Below, in pieces: positions 1 to 9,521 of a stretch of DNA of 64,000 nucleotides. Origin of the DNA: Mesorhizobium sp. 113-3-3 (GTDB lineage Bacteria > Pseudomonadota > Alphaproteobacteria > Rhizobiales > Rhizobiaceae). The notes beneath the pieces were generated by a model. It made no database searches, was not told the DNA's origin, and saw nothing but the letters and a program-made list of their open reading frames with translations. The position numbers and the translations under genes are program-made. The stretch lies in assembly GCF_016756495.1 (NCBI RefSeq), contig NZ_AP023243.1, forward strand, positions 2,236,501 through 2,300,500, written 5' to 3'. The first letter of the stretch is position 1, and every line of letters starts with the position of its first letter.

Positions 1-699
1 GCTGATCGGCTGCACCTGGGTGATGATGACGATGCCGTTGGCATCGCCGGGGGTGACATAGTTGCCCTGATCGACCTGGCGCAGGCCGGCCCGTCCGTCG
101 ACGGGAGCCAGGATGCGGCAATAATCGAGATTGAGCGTGGCGGTCTGTATCATCGCCTGGTCGACCTGGACGGAGCCCTGGTCCTGCGCGACAAGGGCAA
201 CCTGGGCGTCGAGGGTCTGCGGCGTCGCCGCCCCCTGCGCCACCAGCTTCTGGTCGCGAACGAGGTCGAGGCCAGCATCCCTGAGCATGGCCTGGTCGCG
301 CACCAGCTGGCCCTGCGCCTGTGCGAGCGCCGCCTGGAAGGGGCGGGGGTCGATCTCGGCCAGCAGGTCGCCCTTCCTGACGTCCTGGCCTTCCTTGAAA
401 TTCACCTGGATGAGCGGGCCGGTGACCTGCGGCTTGACGGTGACGGTGGAGAGCGAGGCCACCGTGCCGAGCGCGTTGAGGGTGACGTCTATCGTGCCCT
501 TTTCGACGGCGGCGGCGCCGATCGTCGTCGGCTGCGCCCCGCGCCTGCCGCCGGGTTGCCTCGCCTCGACATGCGGACGCTGATAGAGATAGGCGCCGGT
601 CGCGGCGACAATGGCAATGAAGATCAGCCAGGGAATCCAGCGACGCGAACGGCGTGGCGCGACGGTCGTCTGCAGGGGCATTTCCAATTGCTGGTCCAT
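1..699 (-). CDS. RND efflux periplasmic adaptor subunit (HlyD/MdtA type), 3' end cut by window
   Basis: This is the first 233 codons of a membrane-fusion protein that links an inner-membrane RND pump to an outer-membrane channel. The chosen ATG at 699 is preceded by a GGTGAAAG Shine-Dalgarno-like stretch; an in-frame ATG at 720 has none. Residues 19-36 form one membrane anchor. A beta-barrel/lipoyl segment follows (TVKPQVTGPL, VRKGDLLAEIDPRPF), then a helical hairpin rich in Q and A, then the second lipoyl half (RILAPVDGRAGL), the usual order in the family. The RND pump gene would be expected beyond the left edge, because the gene runs leftwards. Substrate cannot be told. Confidence 0.9.
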   Translation of the reverse strand, partial: MDQQLEMPLQTTVAPRRSRRWIPWLIFIAIVAATGAYLYQRPHVEARQPGGRRGAQPTTIGAAAVEKGTIDVTLNALGTVASLSTVTVKPQVTGPLIQVNFKEGQDVRKGDLLAEIDPRPFQAALAQAQGQLVRDQAMLRDAGLDLVRDQKLVAQGAATPQTLDAQVALVAQDQGSVQVDQAMIQTATLNLDYCRILAPVDGRAGLRQVDQGNYVTPGDANGIVIITQVQPIS

Positions 700-815
700 G
701 GCGGCATCTTTCACCCCCATCAACCAATATGGCCGAAACGACCCCAAGTCGAATTAACAGTTGGACAGGTTTGGCGCGGCCCTGCCGGCCGCTCAAACGC
801 CCCGGGGAGCGCTGC

Positions 816-3494
816 TCACTCGGCCGCCTGAACGCGGTTGGCCTGGATGATGGCGCGGATCTCGGACCGGCAGGAGCCGCAATTGGTGCCGGCCTTCAGG
901 GCGCCTCCGATGGCTTCGACAGTGGTGCAGCCGGCAGCCACGGCGGCCATGATCTGGTTGGCCCCGATGCCAAAACAGGAGCAGACGGTCGCGCCGGCGT
1001 CAGGCCGATCGGCACCGGCGCGGCCGGCGACGATCCTAAAGCGTTCGCGTTGGCTGGCATGAGGCGTTTCCAACTGTTCAGCCGCCCAGCCGCGCGACAC
1101 CGCGACCGGGTCAGGCGCAACGAACAAGGCACCCACGAGGTGCTCGCCGTCGAAGGCGGCGATGCGGTGCTGGCCGGCGTCGCGGTCGTGATAGGCGAGC
1201 ATTTCGGCTGAGAAGGCATTGAAGAGCGAGTTGGCGAAGGCTGTCCAGTCGACAGTGTCGTCGGCAAAGGCCAGCTCGACCCGCCAGCCGCCTTTGCAGC
1301 GGGCTGCTGCCCAATAGTCGGCGTTGATCGCTTCCGGACGTTGCCGCGTCACGGCAAAACCAAAGACCTTGGCGGCAAATTTCTCGATGCGGGCCGCGAC
1401 ATGTTTTAGCGCCGGTTGGCCGGAAACAGGATCAGTCAGCGGCGCGGTGAGCGCGTCGAGCCGGCCTTTTGCCGCGAACTGATCGGTCCAGTGCATCGGC
1501 GCGAAGACGCTGCCCTGGCGCTGGCGAGATGTGATCAGGGCGCGGACCAGCACGTCGCCGCGCGGGCTGGATATGCGCACGATGTCGGCGTCGCCAATGC
1601 CGTGATGCTGCGCGTCCACGGGGTGGATTTCGACGAAGGGTTCGGCGATGTGCTGGGACAGACGCGGGCTTTTGCCGGTGCGCGTCATGGTGTGCCAGTG
1701 GTCGCGGATCCGGCCGGTGTTGAGGATGAGCGGGAAATCAGGGGTGGTGCGGATTTCGGTGGTGGGACGGATGGCGATGAAGCGGGCTTTGCGGTCGAGC
1801 GTGTAGAAATTGCCGTTGGCGAAGAAGCGGGTGGGTTGGTGCTCCGTCGTGCCGCCTCGTGGGCTGGGGGCTGGCCATTGGAATGGCTCAAGTGATGCAT
1901 AACTTTCAGCATCGGCCCCGGCATACGCACCGATATCGAAATCTCGCACGCCATCATTCTCGAACCCGGACAGCGCGGCGTGCTCGCCAAAAATCTCTGC
2001 CGGGGTCTCATGCGCGAACGCCTCGCCAAACCCCATCCGCCGCGCCACTTCGGCGATGATCCACCAGTCGGGCCGCGCTTCGCCGGGCGCCGCCAGAAAC
2101 GACCGCTGGCGCGAGATACGGCGCTCGGAGTTGGTGACGGTGCCGTCCTTCTCGCCCCAGGCGGTGGCGGGCAGCCGGACATGGGCGTGACGCACCGTGT
2201 CGGCGCTCGCCAGAACGTCCGATACCACGACGAACGAGCAAGCCTTGATCGCCGCTTCGACGGCATCGGCGTCAGGCATCGAATCGACCGGGTTTGTGGC
2301 CATGATCCACAGCGCCTTGATGCGCCCGTCGGCCACGCCTTGAAACATTTCGACGGCCTTCAGGCCGGGCTTCTGCGCGATGCCAGGCGCATTCCAGAAG
2401 CGGCACACGCGGTCGCGGTGCTCGGCGTTCTCGATCTCCATATGGGCGGCCAGCATGTTGGCCATGCCGCCGACCTCGCGGCCACCCATGGCGTTGGGCT
2501 GACCGGTCACCGAGAACGGGCCCGCTCCCGGTTTGCCGATCCGGCCGGTGGCGAGATGGCAGTTGATGATGGCGTTGACCTTGTCGGTGCCGGACGACGA
2601 CTGGTTCACGCCCTGGCTGTAGACGGTCACCGTCTTCGCGGTGGCAGCAAACAGGCTGTAGAAGCGGACAAGTTCGTCTTCGCTGAGGCCGGTGGCAGCG
2701 GCGACACCGGCAAGATCGAGCGCGGAGGCAGCAAAGAGCGCTTGCCCGAAGCCGGTCGTGTGCGCGGTGATATAGGCGCGGTCGAGCGCATTGTGCTGGC
2801 CGAGCCAGGCGAGCAGGCCGGTGAACAGAGCGACGTCGCCATCCGGTGCGATCGCCAGATGCATGTCGGCGATATCGGATGTCATGGTGCGGCGCGGATC
2901 GATCAGCACGATCTTCATCTCCGGCCGCTTTTCCCGGGCCGCCGCGATGCGCTGGAAGAGCACAGGGTGGCACCAGGCGAGGTTGGAGCCGACCAGCACG
3001 ATGAGGTCGGCAAGTTCCAGGTCCTCGTAGCTTCCAGGCACCGTGTCGGAGCCGAAGGCGCGGCGGTGGCCGGCGACGGACGAGGCCATGCAGAGGCGAG
3101 AGTTGGTGTCGATATTGGCCGAGCCGACAAAACCCTTCATCAGCTTGTTGGCGAGGTAATAGTCCTCGGTCAGCAACTGGCCGGAGACATAGAAGGCGAC
3201 CGCATCCGGCCCATGCTCGGCGATGGTCTGCGAGAAGGTCGAGGCGACATGGTCGAGCGCCTCGTTCCAGCCTGTCCGGCGGCCGTGGATTTCGGGGTGG
3301 AGCAGCCTGCCCTCGAGATCGATGGTCTCGGCCAGCGCCGACCCTTTGGAGCAGAGCCGGCCGAAATTCGCGGAATGGTCGGGGTCGCCGCGGACGGACA
3401 CTTGCCCATCCGCGGCGACCTTCGCCAGCACGCCGCAGCCCACCCCGCAATAGGGGCAGGTGGTCCTCACCTCGCGTGCTGCGTCGATCTCCAT
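816..3494 (-). CDS. nasA: Assimilatory nitrate reductase, large catalytic subunit
   Basis: It reduces nitrate to nitrite in the cytoplasm using Mo-bis-MGD and Fe-S centres. The 892-residue protein starts at the ATG at 3494, two bases after the nirD stop; a longer open frame reaching into nirD is a shadow. C13, C16, C20 and C48 bind an N-terminal [4Fe-4S] cluster (CPYCGVGC). A cysteine in NSRLCMAS is the expected Mo ligand. Central molybdopterin oxidoreductase and dinucleotide-binding domains follow. The C-terminal 60 residues carry a BFD-like [2Fe-2S] motif (CSCFG...NCGSC), typical of the long NasA type. It is the last gene of the nrt-nir-nas run, so its expression should depend on the leader ahead of nrtA. 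Confidence 0.96.
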   Translation of the reverse strand: MEIDAAREVRTTCPYCGVGCGVLAKVAADGQVSVRGDPDHSANFGRLCSKGSALAETIDLEGRLLHPEIHGRRTGWNEALDHVASTFSQTIAEHGPDAVAFYVSGQLLTEDYYLANKLMKGFVGSANIDTNSRLCMASSVAGHRRAFGSDTVPGSYEDLELADLIVLVGSNLAWCHPVLFQRIAAAREKRPEMKIVLIDPRRTMTSDIADMHLAIAPDGDVALFTGLLAWLGQHNALDRAYITAHTTGFGQALFAASALDLAGVAAATGLSEDELVRFYSLFAATAKTVTVYSQGVNQSSSGTDKVNAIINCHLATGRIGKPGAGPFSVTGQPNAMGGREVGGMANMLAAHMEIENAEHRDRVCRFWNAPGIAQKPGLKAVEMFQGVADGRIKALWIMATNPVDSMPDADAVEAAIKACSFVVVSDVLASADTVRHAHVRLPATAWGEKDGTVTNSERRISRQRSFLAAPGEARPDWWIIAEVARRMGFGEAFAHETPAEIFGEHAALSGFENDGVRDFDIGAYAGADAESYASLEPFQWPAPSPRGGTTEHQPTRFFANGNFYTLDRKARFIAIRPTTEIRTTPDFPLILNTGRIRDHWHTMTRTGKSPRLSQHIAEPFVEIHPVDAQHHGIGDADIVRISSPRGDVLVRALITSRQRQGSVFAPMHWTDQFAAKGRLDALTAPLTDPVSGQPALKHVAARIEKFAAKVFGFAVTRQRPEAINADYWAAARCKGGWRVELAFADDTVDWTAFANSLFNAFSAEMLAYHDRDAGQHRIAAFDGEHLVGALFVAPDPVAVSRGWAAEQLETPHASQRERFRIVAGRAGADRPDAGATVCSCFGIGANQIMAAVAAGCTTVEAIGGALKAGTNCGSCRSEIRAIIQANRVQAAE

Positions 3495-3496
3495 GG

Positions 3497-3826
3497 TCAG
3501 GCGGCGCGGCTGGCCAGCGCTTCCAGCGCCAGGAACAGGTGCTCGCCCTCGACCTTGACCGGAATGGTGCGCACCACGCCTTCGTCGGCGCCGAGCGCCT
3601 TGCCTGTCTCCAGCGAGATGACCCAATTGTGCAGGGGACAGGTCACCGCCGCGCCATGGACGATGCCCTGGCTCAGCGGCCCGCCCTTGTGCGGGCAGTG
3701 GTCGTCGATGGCATAGACCTGATCGTCCTGTGTGCGGAAGACGGCGACCTTGCCTTGCGGGGTGGCGACACAGCGCGCGCCACGGCGCGGGATGTCGGAG
3801 ATGGTGCCGATGGCGATCCAGTTCAT
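3497..3826 (-). CDS. nirD: Nitrite reductase (NADH) small subunit
   Basis: This 109-residue Rieske-type protein is the small partner of NirB in cytoplasmic assimilatory nitrite reduction to ammonium. The Rieske ligands are visible: C44 and H46 in CPHKG, C63 and H66 in CPLHNW. The start chosen is the ATG at 3826 (MNWIAIG), since the open frame continues upstream only as a shadow of nirB. It lies 5 bases after the nirB stop and 2 bases before the nasA start, so the three are translated from one message. Confidence 0.96.
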   Translation of the reverse strand: MNWIAIGTISDIPRRGARCVATPQGKVAVFRTQDDQVYAIDDHCPHKGGPLSQGIVHGAAVTCPLHNWVISLETGKALGADEGVVRTIPVKVEGEHLFLALEALASRAA

Positions 3827-3831
3827 ACTAA

Positions 3832-6282
3832 TCACTCCGCCGCCTGCGCAAACCCGACAGAGGCCATCGGCCGGAACTCGTGCTTGTCCTTGCCGGAGAC
3901 ACGTTCCGACCACGGGTCGACCTGGGCGAATTTTTGGCTGAACACGAAGCGCTCGTAGTAGGCCTTGCGCTTGCTCGCATCGTCCATGATCTGACGCTTG
4001 ATCTCGGGGATGCCGATGCGCTTGGCCCATTTGTAGATACGCTCGAGATAGCGGCCTTGCTCGCGGTACATCTGCGTCAGCGCCACGATATGCTCCAGCG
4101 CCTCGTCCTCGGTCTTCACCAGGCCCAACACCTCCGTGCCCTTGATGTCGAGGCCGGCGGCGCCGGCGAAATGAATCTCGTAGCCCGAGTCGACGCAGAT
4201 GACGCCGACATCCTTGCAGGTCGCCTCGGCGCAGTTGCGAGGACAACCCGACACCGCCATCTTGACCTTGGCCGGGGTCCACGAGCCCCACATGAATTTC
4301 TCGATACGGATGCCGAGCCCCGTCGAATCCTGCGTGCCGAAGCGGCACCAGTCGGAACCGACACAGGTCTTCACGGTGCGCAGGCCCTTGGCGTAGGCGT
4401 GGCCGGAGACGAAGCCGGCCTGGCCAAGATCGGCCCACACCGCCGGCAGGTCTTCCTTGCGGATGCCGAGCATATCGATGCGCTGGCCACCGGTAACCTT
4501 GACCATCGGAATCTCGAACTTGTCGACGACATCGGCGATGGCGCGCAGTTCGGCGGCATTGGTGACGCCACCCCACATGCGCGGCACCACCGAATAGGTA
4601 CCGTCCTTCTGGATGTTGGCGTGCACGCGCTCGTTGATGAAACGCGACTGGTAGTCGTCGGCGTAGTCGTCCGGCCAGTCGCAGACGAGATAGTAATTGA
4701 GCGCCGGCCGGCATTTGGCGCAGCCGCAGGAGGTCTTCCACTCCAGTTCCTGCATGACGGCGGGAATGGTCTTCAGGTGCTTGGCCTTGATCAGCCGGCG
4801 CACCTCGTCATGGCCGAGCGTGGTGCAGGAGCACATGGGTTGCACGGCCGCCGGGTTGTAGGTGTCGCCGAGGGTCAGCACCATCAGCTTCTCGACCAGC
4901 CCGGTGCAGGAGCCGCACGAGGCCGACGCCTTGGTGTGGGCGCGCACGTCGTCGAGCGAGGTCAGGCCCTTGGCCGTGATCGCGCCGGTGATCTTTCCCT
5001 TGCAAACGCCGTTGCAGCCGCAGATTTCCGCATCATCCGGCAAGGCTGCAACGGCCGCCATAGGGTCCAGCGGGGCACCCCCCTGGTAGGACTGGCCGAA
5101 GATCAACGTGTCGCGCATTTGCGAAATGTCGGTCTGCTTCTTCTTGAGATCGTTGAACCAGGCGCCGTCCGCCGTCTCGCCGTAAAGCACGGTGCCGATG
5201 ATGCGGTCGTCCTTGAGCACCAGCCGCTTGTAGACACCGGCGGCGGCGTCGCGCAGCACGATCTCCTGGCGGTCCTCGCCCTCGGCGAAGTCGCCTAGCG
5301 AGAACAGGTCGATGCCGGTGACCTTGAGCTTGGTCGGCGTGTCCATATGGACGAAAGCGGCCGCTTCGTTGCCGGCAAGCTGACTGGCGGCGACACGCGC
5401 CATCTCGTAGAGTGGCGCGACCAGCCCGTAGACCATGCCGTTGACCTCGGCGCATTCGCCGAGCGCGTAGATGTCGGGGTCGTTGCTGCGCATGCCGGCA
5501 TCGACGACGATGCCTCTGTTGACGGCGATGCCGGCTTCTTTCGCCAGCGCCGCGTTCGGCCTTATGCCGACGGCCATGACCACCAGCGTCGCCCGAATGA
5601 TCGTGCCGTCGGCGAGTTCCACCTGCTCGACCTTGCCGTTGCCCGTGATTGCCTGGGTGTTGGCCTTGGTGATGACCTTGATGCCGCGTTGCTCCACGGC
5701 GCGCTGCAGGAGATAGCCGGCGGCCGGATCGAGCTGGCGCTCCATCAGCGTCGGCATGACATGCAGCACGGTGACGTCCATGCCTTGCGCGTTGAGGCCG
5801 GCCGCCGCCTCCAGCCCGAGCAGGCCGCCGCCGATGACCACGGCCTTGGCCCGCGACTGGGCGGCGAGCATCATCGCCTGGACGTCGTCGAGATCGCGAT
5901 AGGTCAGCACGCCGGGCAGATTGTGGCCCGGCACCGGAATGATGAAAGGCACCGAGCCGGTGGCGATGATCAGCTTGTCGTAGGGTTCGGTCACGCCATG
6001 GTCGGAGGTGACGGTCTTCGCCTGCCGGTCGATGGCAACGATCTTGTGGCCCTTGTAGAGGGTGATGTTGTTGGCGATGTACCAGCCGTCGCCATGGATG
6101 ATGATTTCCTCATAGGCCTTCTCGCCGGAGAGGACCGGCGACAGCATGATGCGGTCGTAATTGACGCGCGGCTCGGCGTTGAAGATGGTGACGCTGTAAC
6201 GGCCCGGCGCTTGTTCCAGGAGATGCTCCAGCATGCGCCCGGGGGCCATGCCGTTGCCGATGATGACGAGTTTTTCGCTCAT
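3832..6282 (-). CDS. nirB: Nitrite reductase (NADH) large subunit
   Basis: This is the 816-residue catalytic subunit for six-electron reduction of nitrite to ammonium. In order: an FAD/NAD(P)H-binding pyridine-nucleotide reductase region (residues 1-400, starting MSEKLVIIGNGMAPG), a BFD-like [2Fe-2S] domain (CGCNGVC...CGSC, about 425-470), a second Cys-rich stretch (MCSCTTLG...CGCAKC), then the ferredoxin-like and sirohaem/[4Fe-4S] domain. The sirohaem cysteines lie in CVGSDWC and SGCPRNC near residues 640 and 680. Length is normal for the NirB family. The gene starts 4 bases after the nrtD stop. Confidence 0.97.
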   Translation of the reverse strand: MSEKLVIIGNGMAPGRMLEHLLEQAPGRYSVTIFNAEPRVNYDRIMLSPVLSGEKAYEEIIIHGDGWYIANNITLYKGHKIVAIDRQAKTVTSDHGVTEPYDKLIIATGSVPFIIPVPGHNLPGVLTYRDLDDVQAMMLAAQSRAKAVVIGGGLLGLEAAAGLNAQGMDVTVLHVMPTLMERQLDPAAGYLLQRAVEQRGIKVITKANTQAITGNGKVEQVELADGTIIRATLVVMAVGIRPNAALAKEAGIAVNRGIVVDAGMRSNDPDIYALGECAEVNGMVYGLVAPLYEMARVAASQLAGNEAAAFVHMDTPTKLKVTGIDLFSLGDFAEGEDRQEIVLRDAAAGVYKRLVLKDDRIIGTVLYGETADGAWFNDLKKKQTDISQMRDTLIFGQSYQGGAPLDPMAAVAALPDDAEICGCNGVCKGKITGAITAKGLTSLDDVRAHTKASASCGSCTGLVEKLMVLTLGDTYNPAAVQPMCSCTTLGHDEVRRLIKAKHLKTIPAVMQELEWKTSCGCAKCRPALNYYLVCDWPDDYADDYQSRFINERVHANIQKDGTYSVVPRMWGGVTNAAELRAIADVVDKFEIPMVKVTGGQRIDMLGIRKEDLPAVWADLGQAGFVSGHAYAKGLRTVKTCVGSDWCRFGTQDSTGLGIRIEKFMWGSWTPAKVKMAVSGCPRNCAEATCKDVGVICVDSGYEIHFAGAAGLDIKGTEVLGLVKTEDEALEHIVALTQMYREQGRYLERIYKWAKRIGIPEIKRQIMDDASKRKAYYERFVFSQKFAQVDPWSERVSGKDKHEFRPMASVGFAQAAE

Positions 6283-6286
6283 TGGT

Positions 6287-7084
6287 CTACTCCGCGGCTT
6301 CGACGAAGCGGTGGCGTTCGTAGAGGAACTTCAACACCGCCTCGCGGCAGCGCAGGAAGGTGCGGTCGGAAGAGACTTCGACGCGCCGGCGAGGCCGCGC
6401 CAGCGACACGGGCAGCACCTCGCCGATGGTTGCCGCCGGACCGTTGGTCATCATGACGATGCGGTCGGACAAGAGCACCGCCTCGTCGACATCATGGGTG
6501 ATCATGATCGTCGTCGAGCCGAGCCTGGAATGGATGTCCATTACCGCGTCCTGCAGATGCGCGCGCGTCAGCGCGTCGAGCGCGCCGAACGGCTCGTCGA
6601 GCAGCAGAATCTTCGGCTCCATGGCGAGCGCGCGGGCGATGCCGACGCGCTGCTTCATACCGCCGGAGATCTCGGCAGGCCGCTTGTCCCTGGCATGCGC
6701 CATCTGCACGAGGTCGAGATTGCGCATGATCCAGTCATGCCGCTCGGCCTTGCTCTTCGAACGACCGAAGACTTTCGAGACCGCCAGGTTGATGTTCTCG
6801 TAGACGGTCAGCCAGGGCAGCAGCGAATGGTTCTGGAACACCACGGCGCGTTCGGGTCCGGGGCTGTCGACTTCCTTGTTTTCGAGCAGCACGGCGCCGG
6901 CGGAGACCTTGGTCAGGCCGGCGATCAGGTTGAGCAAGGTCGACTTGCCGCAGCCGGAATGGCCGATGATGGAGACGAATTCGCCCTTGTCGATGGTCAG
7001 CCTGATATCCCTCAGAACCTCGCTGACCTGGCCGCCGCGGGCGAAGGATTTGTCGATATGGTCGAGTTTCAGATAGGCGGTCAT
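6287..7084 (-). CDS. nrtD: Nitrate/nitrite ABC transporter ATP-binding protein
   Basis: This 265-residue ATPase powers uptake of nitrate through NrtB. It shows Walker A (GHSGCGKST), the LSGG-equivalent EISGGMKQR and Walker B (ILLLDEPFGALDA), followed by the switch histidine in MITHDVDEA. It is a single-domain ATPase; the fused NrtC type with an extra NrtA-like domain is absent. It sits between the permease and nirB, with short spacers on both sides. The nitrate specificity is inferred from the operon and family resemblance. Confidence 0.94.
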   Translation of the reverse strand: MTAYLKLDHIDKSFARGGQVSEVLRDIRLTIDKGEFVSIIGHSGCGKSTLLNLIAGLTKVSAGAVLLENKEVDSPGPERAVVFQNHSLLPWLTVYENINLAVSKVFGRSKSKAERHDWIMRNLDLVQMAHARDKRPAEISGGMKQRVGIARALAMEPKILLLDEPFGALDALTRAHLQDAVMDIHSRLGSTTIMITHDVDEAVLLSDRIVMMTNGPAATIGEVLPVSLARPRRRVEVSSDRTFLRCREAVLKFLYERHRFVEAAE

Positions 7085-7094
7085 GGCGCTGTCC

Positions 7095-7985
7095 TCACTT
7101 TGCCGTTGTGCCGCGGGTGACGAAGGCGCCGACGCCAGCGACCAGCCGGTCGAGGCAGAAGCCGGTGACGCCGATATAGGCGAGCGCGACGATGATGTCG
7201 GGCAGCCGCGACGAGTTCCACGCGTCCCAGATGAAGAAGCCGATGCCGACGCCGCCGGTCAGCATTTCGGCGGCGACAATGGCGAGCCAGGACAGGCCGA
7301 TGCCGATGCGCAGGCCGGTGAAGATGTAGGGCGCGGCGGCCGGCACCATGATCTTGACGAAGAATTCGAACTGGTTAAGCCGCAGGATGCGCGAGACGTT
7401 GCGGTAGTCCTCGGGAATGTTGCGCACACCAACGGCGGTGTTGATGATGATCGGCCAGATCGAGGTGATGAAGATGACGAACAGCGCCGACGGGCTGGAA
7501 TCGCGGAATGCCGCCAGCGACAGCGGCAGCCAGGCCAGCGGCGGCACGGTGCGCAGGATCTGGAAGACCGGATCGAGGCCGCGCATCGCCCAGATCGACT
7601 GGCCGACCAGCGCGCCGAGCGCGACGCCGACGATCGCCGCCAGGCCAAAGCCGATGGCGACGCGCTGCAGCGAGATCAGCACCCGCCAGGCGAGGCCAAT
7701 ATCCTGCGGGCCAATGTCGAAGAACGGATGCGCGATCAGATCGTAGGCGTCGTTCCACACCTGGCTCGGCGGCGGCAGGCTCGATGTCGGCGACGAGCAG
7801 GCGACCTGCCAGACGACGAGCATCAGGGCGATGACGACGATCGGCGGCACCAGCGTGCTTGCCAGCTTGCCGGCGATGGCGAGCGGGTCGAAGCGGCGCC
7901 GCGCCCTGGCGGTGAAGGCAATCACCTCAGCCGGTTTGGCGGGGAACGCCTTCACCTTGATATCCTCGATAGTCTGGATCGACAT
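7095..7985 (-). CDS. nrtB: Nitrate/nitrite ABC transporter permease
   Basis: This is a 296-residue inner-membrane permease of the NrtB/SsuC type. The start chosen is the ATG at 7985 (MSIQTIEDIK); the frame stays open upstream but that stretch is the nrtA-nrtB spacer and reads unlike a protein. Several hydrophobic segments are visible from residue 45 onward (for example LVPPIVVIALMLVVWQVA). The EAA-like cytoplasmic loop for ATPase contact is near residue 190-210 (NIPEDYRNVSRIL). It follows nrtA by about 107 bases and precedes nrtD by 10 bases. Confidence 0.94.
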   Translation of the reverse strand: MSIQTIEDIKVKAFPAKPAEVIAFTARARRRFDPLAIAGKLASTLVPPIVVIALMLVVWQVACSSPTSSLPPPSQVWNDAYDLIAHPFFDIGPQDIGLAWRVLISLQRVAIGFGLAAIVGVALGALVGQSIWAMRGLDPVFQILRTVPPLAWLPLSLAAFRDSSPSALFVIFITSIWPIIINTAVGVRNIPEDYRNVSRILRLNQFEFFVKIMVPAAAPYIFTGLRIGIGLSWLAIVAAEMLTGGVGIGFFIWDAWNSSRLPDIIVALAYIGVTGFCLDRLVAGVGAFVTRGTTAK

Positions 7986-8092
7986 GTCTGGGAAAAACTC
8001 CGTGGGGGCACTGGCGAAAGGCGCTGGGGGACAAACGGCGCAGTGCGCCGTTTGTGTGCGACAACGGCGCAAGAGGCACCGTTGCGCTTGGA

Positions 8093-9421
8093 TTAAGCCG
8101 ACGCCTTGATCTTAAGGCTGTCGAGATAGGCGGACGGGTTGGCCGGATCGAAGATCTTGCCGTCGAAGAAGGTTTCCGTGCCGCGCGACGAGGAGGCCGG
8201 AATGTCGGCCGCCGCCACACCGAGATCCCTGGCCGCCTCGCGCCACAGATCCTCGCGGTTGACCTGGTCGACCAGCGCCTTGATGTCGGTGGTCGGCGCG
8301 AATTTACCCCAGCGGATGTTCTCGGCGAGGAACCAGGAATCATGGCTCTTGTAGGGGTAGGAAACGCCGCCCTTCCAGAACTTCATGGAGAGATCGGTGC
8401 CGTTGGCGACGCGGCCATTGCCGTAATTGATGTCGCCCTTGAGGCGGCCGATGATGTCGGCGACCGGCACGTTCATCCATTGCCGCTTGCCGATGATGGC
8501 GGCCATCTCGTTCTTGTTCTCCTTGGCCTCGCACCATTGCTGGGCTTCCATGACGGCCATCAGGATCGCCTTGGTGGCGTTCGGGTTCTTCTCGATGAAT
8601 TCGGCGCGCAGGCCGAGCGCCTTTTCCGGATGGCCCTTCCACAATTCGCCCGTGGTGGCGGCGGTGAAGCCGACGCCCTGGTGGACGAGCTGCTCGTTCC
8701 ATGGTTCTCCGACGCAGAAGACGTCCATGTTGCCGACCTTCATGTTGGCCACCATCTGCGGCGGCGGGACGACGATGGTCGAGACGTCCTTGTCGGGATC
8801 GATGCCGCCGGCGGCCAGCCAGTAGCGCAGCCACAGATCGTGCGTGCCGCCCGGGAAGGTCATGGCGGCCTTGATTTCCTTGCCGGCCGCCTTCTTGGCC
8901 GCGAAGGCATCCTTCAGCTTGGAGGCGTCGAGGCCGACACCGGTGCCGGTATATTCCTGCGCGACCGAAATGCCCTGGCAGTCGTAGTTGAGCCGCGCCA
9001 CGATCGCCATCGGCATGGGCTGGTTGTTCTGCGTCACCTTGCCGGTGTGCATGAGGTACGGCAGCGGCGTCAGTATGTGGGCGCCGTCTATGCCGTTGGC
9101 GGCACCGCCGAGCATCAGATTGTCGCGCGTCGCCCCCCACGACGCCTGCTTCAGCACCTCGACATCGGGCATACCGAATTTGGCGAACAGGCCCTTCTCC
9201 TTGGCGATCATCAGCGGTGCGGCATCGGTCAGCGCGATGAAGCCGAGCTTGGCGCCGGTAACTTCCGGCGCGGCGGTGGCGGCATAGGCGCCGGATGGAA
9301 ACAGCTTGCGGGCCGCCATGAACAGGCCGGCCGTCATGGCGCTGCTGACCAGAAAATCGCGACGCGTCACATCCTTGGGCGATGTTCCCGTCCCGATCCA
9401 GTTCTTCATCGTCTTCTTCAT
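8093..9421 (-). CDS. nrtA: Nitrate/nitrite ABC transporter substrate-binding protein
   Basis: This 442-residue periplasmic nitrate-binding protein begins at the ATG at 9421, behind a GGAG Shine-Dalgarno sequence. A twin-arginine export signal is seen (TRRDFLVSSAMTAG, residues 19-32) followed by a hydrophobic stretch and an AYA-like cleavage site. The mature part matches NrtA/NasF (GFIALTDAAPLMIA; WGATRDNLMLGG). The frame open further upstream reads through the regulatory leader and is not coding. It is the first structural gene after the NasT-responsive leader and is paralogous to nasS, which lacks the export signal. Confidence 0.95.
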   Translation of the reverse strand: MKKTMKNWIGTGTSPKDVTRRDFLVSSAMTAGLFMAARKLFPSGAYAATAAPEVTGAKLGFIALTDAAPLMIAKEKGLFAKFGMPDVEVLKQASWGATRDNLMLGGAANGIDGAHILTPLPYLMHTGKVTQNNQPMPMAIVARLNYDCQGISVAQEYTGTGVGLDASKLKDAFAAKKAAGKEIKAAMTFPGGTHDLWLRYWLAAGGIDPDKDVSTIVVPPPQMVANMKVGNMDVFCVGEPWNEQLVHQGVGFTAATTGELWKGHPEKALGLRAEFIEKNPNATKAILMAVMEAQQWCEAKENKNEMAAIIGKRQWMNVPVADIIGRLKGDINYGNGRVANGTDLSMKFWKGGVSYPYKSHDSWFLAENIRWGKFAPTTDIKALVDQVNREDLWREAARDLGVAAADIPASSSRGTETFFDGKIFDPANPSAYLDSLKIKASA

Positions 9422-9452
9422 CGTCGTCTCCGGTTGAACGCGATTCCAAAAC

Positions 9453-9521
9453 AAAAAAGCCGCCGGCCAGGTCCTCGCGCCCGAGAGACCGGGAGCGCGT
9501 TTTGACCTGAGCGGCAGCTTT
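9453..9521 (-). terminator. Regulated intrinsic terminator ahead of nrtA
   Basis: On the minus strand the arm AAAGCTGCCGCTCAGGTC (9504-9521) pairs with GACCTGGCCGGCGGCTTT (9456-9473), with one mismatch and two wobbles, directly followed by a T-tract (9453-9458). The loop region can form an inner stem. Because its 5' arm overlaps hairpin P2 of the ANTAR motif, NasT binding is expected to prevent it forming. Confidence 0.85.

Noticed and set aside
1980-3716. 578-codon open frame on the plus strand opposite nasA
   Set aside because: It is antisense to a gene with intact cofactor motifs; the translation is Arg/Gly/Ala-rich with no domain pattern, as is usual for GC-rich antisense frames.
3880-5298. 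472-codon plus-strand frame opposite nirB
   Set aside because: Antisense to conserved sirohaem and Fe-S motifs; composition is that of a shadow frame.
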